Made by a program: the position numbers and the translations under genes. This document shows positions 39,981-50,406 of a DNA stretch of 64,000 bases, one piece after another. Within the stretch, counting starts at the first letter, position 1. Each line of letters starts with the position of its first letter. The notes below the pieces were generated by a model. That model was not told the DNA's origin, searched no databases, and saw only the letters and a program-made list of their open reading frames with translations. This DNA comes from Geothrix limicola (GTDB lineage Bacteria; Acidobacteriota; Holophagae; Holophagales; Holophagaceae): the NCBI RefSeq assembly GCF_030268085.1, contig NZ_BSDE01000009.1:62001-126000 (forward strand). Reading direction: 5' to 3'.

Positions 39981-42167
39981 CTACTTCCGAAGGGGCAGAG
40001 CCTCGAAGACCAGCACCTCGAAGGGCCTCAGCACAACCTTCACGGGCTTGTAGGGGTTCTGGGCCCCCACCAGCTCCTTGAGCTCCCGCTGCTTGAAGGC
40101 GGCCTTGACGGCGTAGGCGTCCGCCGCGCCCTCGGGCAGCTCCAGGGCCTTGGCCAGGTCCAGGGTGAAGGTCTGGGCCTCGGAACTCGGGTTCCGCAGG
40201 GTCAGGATGCCCTTTTCGGGCGACCAGGAGGCCCACCCGTAGACCTCCAGCTTGCGGGGGTTCCCACCGACCCAGTGGGTGTCCACCAGGGTCGCCGCGT
40301 TGGCCCGCGACCACTTGGCCCCCTCGGCCAGGGCGTCCCAGTCCTCTGGCTGGAGCAGCTCGTGGGAGATGTACATCTCCTGCAGCTGGGTGCCCGATCC
40401 GAAGTAGCTGCGCACCTCGTGGGTGAAGGCCTTGCCTGGGTCCGCATTGAGGCCGCGGGCGCCCTTGGCGTAGAGGATGCCGTGGAGCATGAGCGAATTC
40501 AGCGGGTAGAGCGGCCCGGCGCTCACGATGCGCTCGAAGGTGTCGGCATCGCGGTAGGTGATCCAACGTTCGCGATCCGAACCGGCGCCCTCGAAGCTGT
40601 GGTCCTCCCCGCCCCGCCAGATGGAATCGCAGATGGGCAGCCAGAAGGGCGAGGGCCAGGTGCCCGTCGTGAGGTTGATGAAGAGGCCCGGCTTGGCCTG
40701 CCGCAGATCCTGGATCAGCGAGATGGCGGCCTCAAAGTCGCTACCGAAGCGGCTGCCGGGCATGACGGCGTTGATGCTGCCGGTGCCATCCAGCTTGAAG
40801 TGGTTGATGCCGTACTTGGTCACCATCTCCAGGCAGGCCTTGTGGAAGCTTTCGTAGTACTTCGGTCCCGACAGGGCGAAGAGCCGGCCGTACTCGGGAT
40901 CGGCCTCCCAGGGATCCGACACCACCTCGTAGCCCGCAGCCTGGCCGCTCTTGCGCCGCGCCACGCGGGGCGGACCGTAGCCGCCCCAAGGCGAGAGCCA
41001 GACGCCGGGCTCGGCGCCGGCCTTCTCCGCGGCCTCCTTCACGGCCGTGAAGCCCCGGGGGAAGCCCTTGTGGAAGACCCATTGGCCTCCCTTGGAGGTG
41101 TCGTCCCAGCCGTCGTCGAAGAGGAAGGAATCCAGCTTCACGCCGCGCTTCTGGACCAGCTCCGCGTCGAAGGCCTTCACGACCTTCAGGCAATCCTTTT
41201 CGTCGTAGGGCGTGAAATAGCCGATGTCGTACCACGAGTTGTAGTGCAAAAACGTGCGGTAGGCGTGGGCCCGCTCGCGTTCGACGTAGTAGAGGAAGCC
41301 CCGCCGCAGCTGGCCCTGGGGCACCACGCCGAGTACCGAGGAGGCCTGGAAAGTCTTCCCCTTCTGGATCGGCAGCGAAAGGTCCAGCCAGCTGGTGGCA
41401 TGGGCCTTGCCCCAGCGCGGCTCGAGCCCCTTGGATTCGGCCACCGCATGGTACTGATCCGAAGCCAGCGAGCCCTCGTCGCTGCCCGGGGCGGGGATTA
41501 CCTTCGGCGCCCCGCCCGCCTCGATTTGAGTCACGGACATGGGATGCTCGAAGCCCGTGAACAGCGTTCCTGCCACCACCGGAGATCCGTTCACCTGCCC
41601 CGTGACATCCGCCCCGCGCAGCCAGTGATCCACCATCACGAGCCTGGCCAGATCGGCGTCGCCCTTCAGCGGCTGGATGAGGATCTCTTGCCGGATGTAG
41701 TTCGATCCGTCCCGCAGCGTGGCCTTCCATTCGACGCGGAGGGAATCATCGGTCGACATCAGCACCGCCGATACCTGCTGGCCGGGGATGCGGCCCGCCT
41801 CGCCCACGGCGCCGGGCTGGGCCGCGAGGGTCCGGACCTTGAAGCTGGACGCCTTCATGCGGCTCGCCTTCAGGCGGGTGCCGTCGTGGAACTCCAGCAC
41901 GAAGGCTTCCTTCGCGGGTTCCAGATCCCGGCCCGACAGCTTGTCCTTGAGGGTCGCAGGCACGAGCCGGCCGCCGAAGATCGCCCAGGAGGCGGACAGG
42001 GCGTGGTTCGACAGGGACAAGTATTGGCCCGCCGTTTCGGCCGCCACGGCCTTCCCCGGGTTGGGCCCCGGGAAGTCCATGCCCAGGGCCACCCGGGCGC
42101 TGCCCAGGATGAGCCCCAAGGCAAGGCTGGAAAGCAATCGAGATGTTTTTATTGAGTAGTCGATCAT
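39981..42167 (-). CDS. Secreted GH36-like alpha-galactosidase-type glycosidase
   Basis: About 728 residues from the ATG at 42167, with GGAGAC just before it; the open frame upstream is not protein-like. A signal peptide (LLSSLALGLILGSARVALG) predicts export. An N-terminal beta-sandwich (about 30-300) precedes a TIM barrel with FLFDDGWDDTSKGGQWVFHKGFPRGF, GVWLSPWGGYG, KYGINHFKLDGTG (the Asp as likely nucleophile) and ICDSIWRGGEDHSF. A C-terminal beta domain follows. This order fits glycoside hydrolase family 36 and its relatives. The actual sugar is unknown, and no other polysaccharide gene is adjacent. Confidence 0.75.
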   Translation of the reverse strand: MIDYSIKTSRLLSSLALGLILGSARVALGMDFPGPNPGKAVAAETAGQYLSLSNHALSASWAIFGGRLVPATLKDKLSGRDLEPAKEAFVLEFHDGTRLKASRMKASSFKVRTLAAQPGAVGEAGRIPGQQVSAVLMSTDDSLRVEWKATLRDGSNYIRQEILIQPLKGDADLARLVMVDHWLRGADVTGQVNGSPVVAGTLFTGFEHPMSVTQIEAGGAPKVIPAPGSDEGSLASDQYHAVAESKGLEPRWGKAHATSWLDLSLPIQKGKTFQASSVLGVVPQGQLRRGFLYYVERERAHAYRTFLHYNSWYDIGYFTPYDEKDCLKVVKAFDAELVQKRGVKLDSFLFDDGWDDTSKGGQWVFHKGFPRGFTAVKEAAEKAGAEPGVWLSPWGGYGPPRVARRKSGQAAGYEVVSDPWEADPEYGRLFALSGPKYYESFHKACLEMVTKYGINHFKLDGTGSINAVMPGSRFGSDFEAAISLIQDLRQAKPGLFINLTTGTWPSPFWLPICDSIWRGGEDHSFEGAGSDRERWITYRDADTFERIVSAGPLYPLNSLMLHGILYAKGARGLNADPGKAFTHEVRSYFGSGTQLQEMYISHELLQPEDWDALAEGAKWSRANAATLVDTHWVGGNPRKLEVYGWASWSPEKGILTLRNPSSEAQTFTLDLAKALELPEGAADAYAVKAAFKQRELKELVGAQNPYKPVKVVLRPFEVLVFEALPLRK

Positions 42168-42254
42168 TTTGTCTCCGTCCGACTCGCTGCCACAGGTTAG
42201 CCGGGTCCGGGCGGGAGAAACAGTCGCGAATGGTGCTTTGAATGAAAAGCTTTT

Positions 42255-42332
42255 AACCGCGAATGGCGCGAATGGAGAACTGAGGTTGGAAATTCCGCTT
42301 TTCCATTCGCGTGCCCGGAGGGTGATTCGCGG
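42255..42332. repeat. CGCGAATG-type palindromic element, copy A
   Basis: AACCGCGAATGGCGCGAATGG (42255-42275) and CCATTCGCGTGCCCGGAGGG followed by TGATTCGCGG (42303-42332) form an inverted pair. The same units occur at 48347-48453. Short palindromic elements of this kind are commonly dispersed between genes. Confidence 0.7.
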
Positions 42333-42342
42333 CTTCACGTCC

Positions 42343-42363
42343 CTACTGCTTGGCCTCGATCTT
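42343..42363. repeat. Duplicate of the last 21 bases of glnS
   Basis: CTACTGCTTGGCCTCGATCTT at 42343-42363 is identical to 42441-42461, the 3' end of the minus-strand glnS gene including its stop. The 77 bases between them contain an imperfect GC-rich stem. The copy adjoins palindromic element A, so it may be the footprint of that element's insertion or of slippage. Confidence 0.75.
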
Positions 42364-42440
42364 CGACCTCCCGACCGCCGGGTGACGCAGGAGGCTCCTG
42401 CGGAGCCTTCGAAGTCGGGACCCGGCGAGGAGGGAATCAC

Positions 42441-44162
<1,722 letters not shown>

Positions 44163-44246
44163 CGGGGCTCACAGGTGGCAAACATCTAAGATACCCCGGC
44201 GCTTGCGCCTCCCACAAAACCAATTGAAACCAGAGCGAAAGCTCCC

Positions 44247-45440
44247 TCAGACGAACTGCACCCGGACCTCCTTCAGGAACTTCTCGCTCAGCACCCGCTG
44301 GATGCGTTTCAGGATGTTGCGCCGGATGTCGAGGTCCTGGGGGAAGCTGGGGTCCTGAAGGGCGTCGTTGATCTTGGTGCCTGCCACGATGTGGATGACG
44401 TCGCTGTCCAGCAGGACGCCCGCCAGCAGGGTGGCGGCGTTGGGCTGGAGCCATTCCGGATGCTCGTGCTCCCCCAGCAGCCGGGCGGCGGCGGCCAGCG
44501 TGAGGGCGCCTTCGGTCACCAGGTCGAAACCCTCCAGGCTGGAGACCGGCGGCAGATGGGGATCCAGGTCCCGCAGGTTCATCTGCAGCGGCAGTCCCAG
44601 CTCGCGGCTGAGGATGGCCGCAGTGGTGCCGCCGCAGATGACCTTCCGACCCGGGAAGCTCCGCGCGAGCTTGGCCAGGTCCCTGTCCACGGCCCGGTCC
44701 ACCGGGGCCCCCGTGAAGAGCATCACCTCCCGCGGCTTGCGGAGGTAGATCACCCCACAGCTGATATCGTCCTTCGCGGCGTGCCCATCCAGCGCCAGGG
44801 CCTGTTTCGTCACGGCCTGGGCCAATTGGCGAGCGGAGATGCCGGGCTGCTGCTTGAGCAGTCCATGCAGGAAGGCCGCCAGGGCCGGGCTGCCCCAGCC
44901 CAGCGGGGTGGACCGTTGGCCCGCGCCGGCCTGGGTGACGCCGTCGGAACACATGACGATGCGATCCCCCGGCCGGGTCTGGAACCGCGCCTCCCGGAGG
45001 ACCGCGTCCCGGGCCGTGGGCGTCGGCAGGCGGTGCTCCTGGTACGGCACGGCCTGCGCGTCCCCCCCGCGGATCAGAAGGAAGGGCGGGTTGTCGTATT
45101 CCACGATGCGCGTCTCGCCCCGCCGATCCATGTCCACGAGGGTGAAGGTGGAGTAGGCGATCTTGCGCTCGCTGCAGACCGGCAGGGTTTCCAGGATCGT
45201 GCGGGCCGCCCGGACGATGTCGGCGTCCTCGGCCGCGTAGCGCGCCGCCATGGTGGCCGTGAGGTTGGCCAGGACCGCGGCCTTGATGCCGCTGCCCAGG
45301 CCGTCCGCCAGCACCGAAACCACCCGCGACCCGCCCTCCAGCTTCCGGGACTGGAAGACGTCCCCGCAGGCCGACTGCCCGGTCTTCTTCTCCTGGGCAT
45401 GATCGAGCTCGATGACGAAGGGCGGTGCACTAGTGCTCAC
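44247..45440 (-). CDS. SpoIIE/PP2C-type serine phosphatase linked to hydrogenase-like sensor
   Basis: 397 residues. The N-terminal 230 show a SpoIIE-like PPM phosphatase fold: FVIELDHAQEKKTGQSACGDVFQSRKLEGGSRVVSVLADGLGSGIKAAVLANLTATMAARY with the acidic ADG motif, later RPGDRIVMCSDGVTQAG and HAAKDDISCGVIYLR, which supply the metal-binding aspartates. The C-terminal 160 residues form a separate domain (REVMLFTGAPVDRAVDRDLAKLARSFPGRKVICGGTTAAILSRELG) of unknown role. It overlaps the 3' end of the hydrogenase-like gene by 11 bp, the arrangement known for sensory [FeFe]-hydrogenase clusters, and likely relays its redox or H2 signal by dephosphorylation. Confidence 0.85.
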   Translation of the reverse strand: MSTSAPPFVIELDHAQEKKTGQSACGDVFQSRKLEGGSRVVSVLADGLGSGIKAAVLANLTATMAARYAAEDADIVRAARTILETLPVCSERKIAYSTFTLVDMDRRGETRIVEYDNPPFLLIRGGDAQAVPYQEHRLPTPTARDAVLREARFQTRPGDRIVMCSDGVTQAGAGQRSTPLGWGSPALAAFLHGLLKQQPGISARQLAQAVTKQALALDGHAAKDDISCGVIYLRKPREVMLFTGAPVDRAVDRDLAKLARSFPGRKVICGGTTAAILSRELGLPLQMNLRDLDPHLPPVSSLEGFDLVTEGALTLAAAARLLGEHEHPEWLQPNAATLLAGVLLDSDVIHIVAGTKINDALQDPSFPQDLDIRRNILKRIQRVLSEKFLKEVRVQFV

Positions 45441-47187
45441 GGGGGGCTTCCTCGTCGGGCGCCGGTCCGCCCAGGGGCGAGGGCGCGAGGCGGAAGGACG
45501 AGGACAGCGATTCGAGCATCATCTCCGTCTCCGCCGCGTTCTCTCCCAAAAGAAAAGCGATCTGCTGGACGGTGCTGACGTTCTTGCGGATCACCTCCTG
45601 GGCCTGCTGGAGCACCTGCTCCCGCCGCACCGCGGGTTCGGTGATGTCCTGGAGGATGCCGCCGACGACGCGCCCCGGCTGGACCGTGAAGACGGTGAGC
45701 CGCAGGATGCGGTCGCCCATGCGCACTTCCTTGCGCAGCGCGTCGACCGTCTGCTCCAGCCCCTTGGTGAAGGGGGCCCGCAGCTCCGGGGCGATCCTGG
45801 CCAGGTCGGCGCCGCCCAGGCCGGGCTTGGCGTCGAAGATGTCCGGCACGTCCCCGCCCAGGGTCTCCGCGAAACGCCGGTTGCATTCGATGATGGCCAG
45901 GCGCTCGTCCGCGAGCACCACGCCCGCGGGCATGGAGCGGATCAGGGCATTGGCCTTGTCCATGGCCAGGTTCCGCATGTGGGAGACGCACATGTTCGGC
46001 TCGCCGCGGCCTTCCAGGAGCGCCTCCGCCAGGTGACGGCAGCGGTCATAGCCGCAGCCTCCGCAGTTGAGTTCGTCTTCGGGGCAGGCCTTGCCCAGGC
46101 GCAGCAGGGCCCCGGCCAGCGCCTCGGGCGCGTGGCTGAACCGGGGCACGGGATGGGCCGAGGTCACGGCGGCCAGGGAGAGCGCGGGTTCCCGGAGGGG
46201 TTCTTCGGGTTCCGAGGCGTGGCTCATCACCTGCAGCCACTTCAGGGCGGTGCCGCAGGCCTTCGAGGCCTGGGGCCCGTTCACGCAGCCGCCTTGGCAG
46301 GCCAGCAGTTCCAGGAAGAGGGTCTGCGGGATCGCACGGCCCGGCAGATCCTGGATGGCCGCCTGCAGCGAAGGGATGCCGGAGAAGGTCATGAACGTGG
46401 CATCGACGCCCTTCCCGCGGGAAGCGATGCTCTGATTCATGCCGCCCTCCGTGGGATAGCGCGCGCCATCCCGCGCTCCCCGGGGCAGGAAGACATCCGC
46501 TTCGCCCACCGGCTCGGACGTCTCATCGATGCCCCGTTCGTCCAGCCACTGGCGAAGGTCGGCGAAGGTGAGCGCCACATCGAGCAGGTCCGGATGCGCG
46601 TCGGCCTCCAGTTTCTTGGCGATGCAGGGGCCGATGAAGACGATGCCGACCTCTTCGCCGTATTCCCGCTGGAGCAGCTTGCAATGCGCCAGCAGCGGCG
46701 ACATCAGCCCCATGAGCGAGGGGATCTGGTCGCAGTGGTACCGCCGGATCAGCTCCACCACCGTGGGACAGGCCGTGGAGAAGTAGACGCCCGGGCCGCC
46801 CTTCGCCAGGGCCTGCGCGCAGGCCGCGGATACTTCCTCCGCGCCCAGGGCCGTTTCGGAGACCGCCCAGAAGCCCAGCTCCTTAAGGGCGTGGATGAGC
46901 CGGCTCGGCTCCAGGTCGGGGAATTCCGCCCGGAAGGAGGGCGCCAGACTCACCACCACCTTCGCCTTGCGCTTGAGCAGCAGCCGCGCCTGACCCAGAT
47001 CGTCGCGGACCTTCTTGGCCCCCACGGGGCAGACGTTCACGCAGGTGCCGCAGTAGATGCAGCGATCCGGCATGACGGCCGCGCTGTCGTCCACCACCTG
47101 GATCGCCTTGACGGGACAGGCCCGCAGGCACTTGTAGCAGTCCTGGCAGCGGGCCTTCTCGGTGTAGATCGGCATCTGGGAATTCAT
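45430..47187 (-). CDS. [FeFe]-hydrogenase-like sensory protein with PAS domain
   Basis: 585 residues from the ATG at 47187. Two ferredoxin motifs (Cys14/17/20/24 and Cys43/46/49/53) precede an H-cluster domain: L1 is FSTACPTVVEL (Cys140), L2 is IGPCIAKKLEAD (Cys188), L3 is LLACQGGCVNGPQ (Cys297, Cys301). The cysteine that shuttles protons in catalytic enzymes (first C of TSCCP) is Ala139 here, as in putative sensory hydrogenases. After L3 comes a CGGCGYDRC Fe-S segment with a further Cys at EPNMC, then a PAS domain (about 415-530). There is no partner subunit or maturase nearby. It is probably an H2 or redox sensor signalling through the overlapping phosphatase. Confidence 0.85.
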   Translation of the reverse strand: MNSQMPIYTEKARCQDCYKCLRACPVKAIQVVDDSAAVMPDRCIYCGTCVNVCPVGAKKVRDDLGQARLLLKRKAKVVVSLAPSFRAEFPDLEPSRLIHALKELGFWAVSETALGAEEVSAACAQALAKGGPGVYFSTACPTVVELIRRYHCDQIPSLMGLMSPLLAHCKLLQREYGEEVGIVFIGPCIAKKLEADAHPDLLDVALTFADLRQWLDERGIDETSEPVGEADVFLPRGARDGARYPTEGGMNQSIASRGKGVDATFMTFSGIPSLQAAIQDLPGRAIPQTLFLELLACQGGCVNGPQASKACGTALKWLQVMSHASEPEEPLREPALSLAAVTSAHPVPRFSHAPEALAGALLRLGKACPEDELNCGGCGYDRCRHLAEALLEGRGEPNMCVSHMRNLAMDKANALIRSMPAGVVLADERLAIIECNRRFAETLGGDVPDIFDAKPGLGGADLARIAPELRAPFTKGLEQTVDALRKEVRMGDRILRLTVFTVQPGRVVGGILQDITEPAVRREQVLQQAQEVIRKNVSTVQQIAFLLGENAAETEMMLESLSSSFRLAPSPLGGPAPDEEAPREH

Positions 47188-47359
47188 CGGGACCCGCCCG
47201 GCCCAGTCGCTTCCGCGGTGACGGGGTTCAGGTCGGGGGGCTCCCAGGGATCCACGATGATCCTCCGATACGTCCAGGCAGGGCGGCCGACTCAGCGGCG
47301 CCGCTGGGGTCATTAATCACGACCATTGTATCAGCTATCGTTCGAACGGGCGCTAAACC

Positions 47360-48175
47360 TCAGCCCAGGCCCGCCGCCACCTGGGTCGCGCGTTCGATGC
47401 CCCGGGCGACGACGGAGCGGATGCGGCCGTCTTCGAGGGCCAGCAGGCCGGCGATGGTGCAGCCGGCGGGGGTGGTGACCTCGTCCTTGAGGGCCGCGGG
47501 ATGGCGGCCCGTCTCCAGCACCATGGAGGCGGCACCCAGGGTCATCTGGGCGGCGAGCTCGACGGCCACGGCCCGGGGCAGGCCGCACTGGACGCCGCCC
47601 TCGGCGAGGGATTCGAGGATGACGAAGACGAAGGCCGGGCCGCTGGCGCTGAGGCCGGTGACGGCGTCCATGTGCTTCTCGTCCAGATCCATGACGCGGC
47701 CCAGGGGTTCGAAGAGAGCCCGGGCCGTGGCCAGTTGGGCCTCGCTGACGCCCTTGCCCGGGGCCAGCACGGTCATGCCCTTGCGGATGGAGCAGGGCGT
47801 GTTGGGCATGGCGCGCACGAGGGGCGTGCCCTCGGGTGTGTGGGCATCGAGGAAGGCGAGCGTCGTGCCCGCGGCGATCGATACCACCAGGGGCTTGTGA
47901 TCCAGAGCCCCCGCCGCCGTCAGCCCGGCCAGCAGATCCTTCAGGTCCTTCGGCTTCACGCAGAGCAACACCACCTCGGCGGCCTTGACGGCGGCCTCGG
48001 CATCCTTGGACAGCCCGATGCCGAGTGCCTCGGCGCGGACCTTCGCGTGGGCCGGATGGCAGTCGGCGGCCTGGATTTGCTGGGCCGGGTAGCCCGAGGC
48101 TTCCACGAGGCCGGCGCAGATGGCCTGGCCCATGGTGCCGAAGCCGATGATGGCGAGCTTGGGATGCTGGTTCAC
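47360..48175 (-). CDS. proC: Pyrroline-5-carboxylate reductase
   Basis: 271 residues. The NAD(P) fold starts LAIIGFGTMGQAICAGLVEASG. VLLCVKPKDLKDLL and LVSIAAGTTLAFL follow, then RAMPNTPCSIRKGMTVLAPG, and the family signature DAVTGLSASGPAFVFVILESLAEGGVQCGLPRAVAVELAAQM, ending with LKDEVTTPAGCTIAGL. It makes proline in the last biosynthetic step. It is preceded on its strand by a strong terminator, so it has its own promoter. Confidence 0.97.
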   Translation of the reverse strand: MNQHPKLAIIGFGTMGQAICAGLVEASGYPAQQIQAADCHPAHAKVRAEALGIGLSKDAEAAVKAAEVVLLCVKPKDLKDLLAGLTAAGALDHKPLVVSIAAGTTLAFLDAHTPEGTPLVRAMPNTPCSIRKGMTVLAPGKGVSEAQLATARALFEPLGRVMDLDEKHMDAVTGLSASGPAFVFVILESLAEGGVQCGLPRAVAVELAAQMTLGAASMVLETGRHPAALKDEVTTPAGCTIAGLLALEDGRIRSVVARGIERATQVAAGLG

Positions 48176-48186
48176 GGGTGCCCCCT

Positions 48187-48216
48187 AAAACAAAAACCCC
48201 GCCGGATGCGGCGGGG
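48187..48216 (-). terminator. Intrinsic terminator upstream of proC
   Basis: On the minus strand CCCCGCCG, loop CATC, CGGCGGGG, then TTTTTGTTTT. It ends leftward transcription from the gltX/48473 genes just before proC. Confidence 0.88.
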
Positions 48217-48346
48217 GGATGTCGAAACCTGGATCCAGGTCAGCGGCTGCAGCTCCCCCCCGCACGCAAGGTGCTAGGGCGCGGGTGCACGGCCGAGAAG
48301 CGGATCATGCAACCAGCATAGCGGGAACCCAGAAAAAGAAGAGTTG

Positions 48347-48453
48347 AAACCGCGAATGACGCGAATGGACGCGAATAAAAACACAACAAAACAATGGAAG
48401 CACCTTCCGGCTTTCATTCGCGCGCCCGCAGGGCGATTCGCGCCATTCGCGGT
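48347..48453. repeat. CGCGAATG-type palindromic element, copy B
   Basis: AACCGCGAATGACGCGAATGG (48348-48368) and the inverse GCGCCATTCGCGGTT (48439-48453) bound a 107 bp element. Inside are CGCGAATA and GATTCGCG repeats and a CGCGCCCGCAGGGCG core matching copy A at 42255-42332. The centre is A-rich (ACACAACAAAACAATGG). Terminal inverted repeats with a small interior suggest a MITE or REP-type sequence. Confidence 0.75.
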
Positions 48454-48472
48454 TCCAGCTTTTTTGAAGTGG

Positions 48473-48820
48473 CTACTGGTCCCGCCCCTGGCCCAGGGTC
48501 CACCAGGCGCAGTCGGCCAGGTCGGAGACGACGAAGCCCTTGTGCAGTTCGGAAATCTTCTGGAAGTGGGTGGCGACGGGTGTGTGGAAGCCGGTCGTGA
48601 CTTCGCCCGGGCCCGATTTCACGCCGAAGTAGAAATCGGATTGCTCGAGGCCGAGGCGCTGGATCGTTTCCTGGAGCGCCTTCCGGTGGTCGAAGCCCTC
48701 GGGAATGCCCTGGATCACCTGGACGGTCTCATCGGCGAGGATGGTCGGCGCGTAGGCCGCCGTGCCCTGGTCCTCCAGCACCGCGAGGGTGAGATGGGTG
48801 AACTCCTGCAGATCCATCAA
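48473..48820 (-). CDS. Hypothetical small soluble protein
   Basis: 115 residues, 13 bp after the gltX stop on the same strand, so probably co-transcribed. It reads MMDLQEFTHLTLAVLEDQGTAAYAPTILADETVQVIQGIPEGFDHRKALQETIQRLGLEQSDFYFGVKSGPGEVTTGF, with no signal or membrane segment. Codon use matches the chromosome. I do not recognise the family; the mixed alpha/beta pattern suggests a compact folded domain. Confidence 0.6.
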   Translation of the reverse strand: MMDLQEFTHLTLAVLEDQGTAAYAPTILADETVQVIQGIPEGFDHRKALQETIQRLGLEQSDFYFGVKSGPGEVTTGFHTPVATHFQKISELHKGFVVSDLADCAWWTLGQGRDQ

Positions 48821-48833
48821 TGCCGCCTATCCC

Positions 48834-50318
48834 TCACAGCCAGCGTTCCAGGCGCGCCAGCACCTCGTCCCGGCCCACGAGCATGAGCGTGTCATAGATG
48901 CCGGGGCTGACGGGCTTGCCGCAGAGGGCCACGCGCAGGGCCTGGGCAAGATCCTTGGTCTTGAGGCCGTGGCGCTCGAGGATGGCGTTGAAGCCCGCCT
49001 CCAGCCCCTCGTGGCTGTAGTCCGTCAGGCCCGCCAGATCGCGGAGGGCAAGCTTGGCGACGGGCGTCATGAACTTCTCCACGGCCTTCTCGTCGAAGGC
49101 GGCGGGCCGCTCGAAGGCGAAGCGCAGGGCCTCGGCCATGTCGGTGAGCGACTTGCCCTTTTGCGTGCATTGGATGGCCTGGGCCTTCCAGACGTCAGAT
49201 TTGGCCTCCCAGGCCCCCTTGGAAACCTCCATGACGAAGGGGCGCAGATGCGGCTCCAGCTCCTGCCAGGTGGACCGCTGGATGAGCTTCTGGTTCAGCC
49301 ACTGCAGCTTGTCCATGTCGAAGCGCGCGGCGCTCTTCTGGCAGTCCGCCAGATCGAAGAGCTGGATCATCTGCTCGTCCGTGAGCAATTCTTCTTCGGC
49401 GCTTTCCACGGCCTTGCCGTCGATCTTGGGTGTCCACGAGAGACGCGCCAGGGCCAGGCGCACGGCGGAGGGCAGCAGGCCCATGGCCTGGTACTCGGTG
49501 ATACTGGTGGCGCCGTGGCGCTTGCTCAGCTTGGCGCCGTCGGCCCCGAGGATCATGGGCACGTGGGCGAAGGCCGGCAGGTCGTAGCCGAAGGCCGCGA
49601 AGAGGGGGATCTGCTTGGGCGTGTTGTTGAGATGGTCGTCGCCGCGGATGACGTGGGTCACCTGCATGTGCGTGTCGTCGACCACCACGCAGAAGTTGTA
49701 GGTGGGCACGCCGATCTCGCCGGGACCGTCGCCGGTGCGGGCGATGATCCAGTCATCGAGGCTGTCGGCTGGAAATCGCGTGTCGCCCTTGATGAGGTCG
49801 GGCACGACGATGTCGCCGGATTCGGGCATGCGGAAGCGGATGGCGGCGGGTTGGCTGGCGTCGTGGTGGGCGGCGGCACAGCCCTTCCCGGCGTCCAGGC
49901 CGCGGTTGTACTGGAAGACCTTGCCGGCGGCTTCCACCGTCTTGCGGCGCTCCTCGATGGCCTCGCGGGAGCAGCGGCAGCGGTAGGCGAGGTTCTTGTC
50001 CAGCAGCTCCTGGATCTTGGCCTTGTAGAGGTCCATGCGCTGCATCTGGCGGTAGGGGCCGTGGGGACCCTTCCACTGGCTGGCGTCGCCCACCACCGGG
50101 CCCTCGTCCCAGTCCAGGCCGCACCAGGCCATGCCTTCTTCGATGATGCGGATGTTGTCGTCGGTGCTGCGGGAGAGGTCCGTGTCCTCGATGCGCAGGA
50201 TGAAGCGTCCCCCGTGCTTGCGGGCGAAGAGCCAGCAGAAGAGGGCCGTGCGGACCCCGCCGATGTGGAGCATGCCGGTGGGGGATGGGGCGAAGCGGGT
50301 GACGATCTGGCGGGACAT
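48834..50318 (-). CDS. gltX: Glutamyl-tRNA synthetase
   Basis: 494 residues. The HIGH box is in RFAPSPTGMLHIGGVRTALFCWLFARKHGG, and the KMSKS box is GAKLSKRHGATSI. The zinc-type segment is reduced (YRCRCSREAIEERR), and the C-terminal helical anticodon-binding domain is complete (PVAKLALRDLAGL...GLKTKDLAQALRVALCGKPVSPGIYDTLMLVGRDEVLARLERWL). It charges tRNA-Glu. The start follows a GGCCCCACC leader. Confidence 0.97.
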   Translation of the reverse strand: MSRQIVTRFAPSPTGMLHIGGVRTALFCWLFARKHGGRFILRIEDTDLSRSTDDNIRIIEEGMAWCGLDWDEGPVVGDASQWKGPHGPYRQMQRMDLYKAKIQELLDKNLAYRCRCSREAIEERRKTVEAAGKVFQYNRGLDAGKGCAAAHHDASQPAAIRFRMPESGDIVVPDLIKGDTRFPADSLDDWIIARTGDGPGEIGVPTYNFCVVVDDTHMQVTHVIRGDDHLNNTPKQIPLFAAFGYDLPAFAHVPMILGADGAKLSKRHGATSITEYQAMGLLPSAVRLALARLSWTPKIDGKAVESAEEELLTDEQMIQLFDLADCQKSAARFDMDKLQWLNQKLIQRSTWQELEPHLRPFVMEVSKGAWEAKSDVWKAQAIQCTQKGKSLTDMAEALRFAFERPAAFDEKAVEKFMTPVAKLALRDLAGLTDYSHEGLEAGFNAILERHGLKTKDLAQALRVALCGKPVSPGIYDTLMLVGRDEVLARLERWL

Positions 50319-50356
50319 GGTGGGGCCTCGAGTCCAAACCTCCAGTTTGCCTCAAG

Positions 50357-50404
50357 CGCGCGGACTGCGTCCGCGCGATCACGAAAAACGCGCGGCGTTT
50401 TTCG
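50357..50404. terminator. Two adjacent hairpins between mglA and gltX
   Basis: CGCGCGGAC/GTCCGCGCG (50357-50377) and CGAAAAACGC/GCGTTTTTCG (50382-50404). The second lies 2 bp after the minus-strand MglA stop and has an internal T-run, fitting a terminator on that strand. Confidence 0.65.
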
Positions 50405-50406
50405 CC

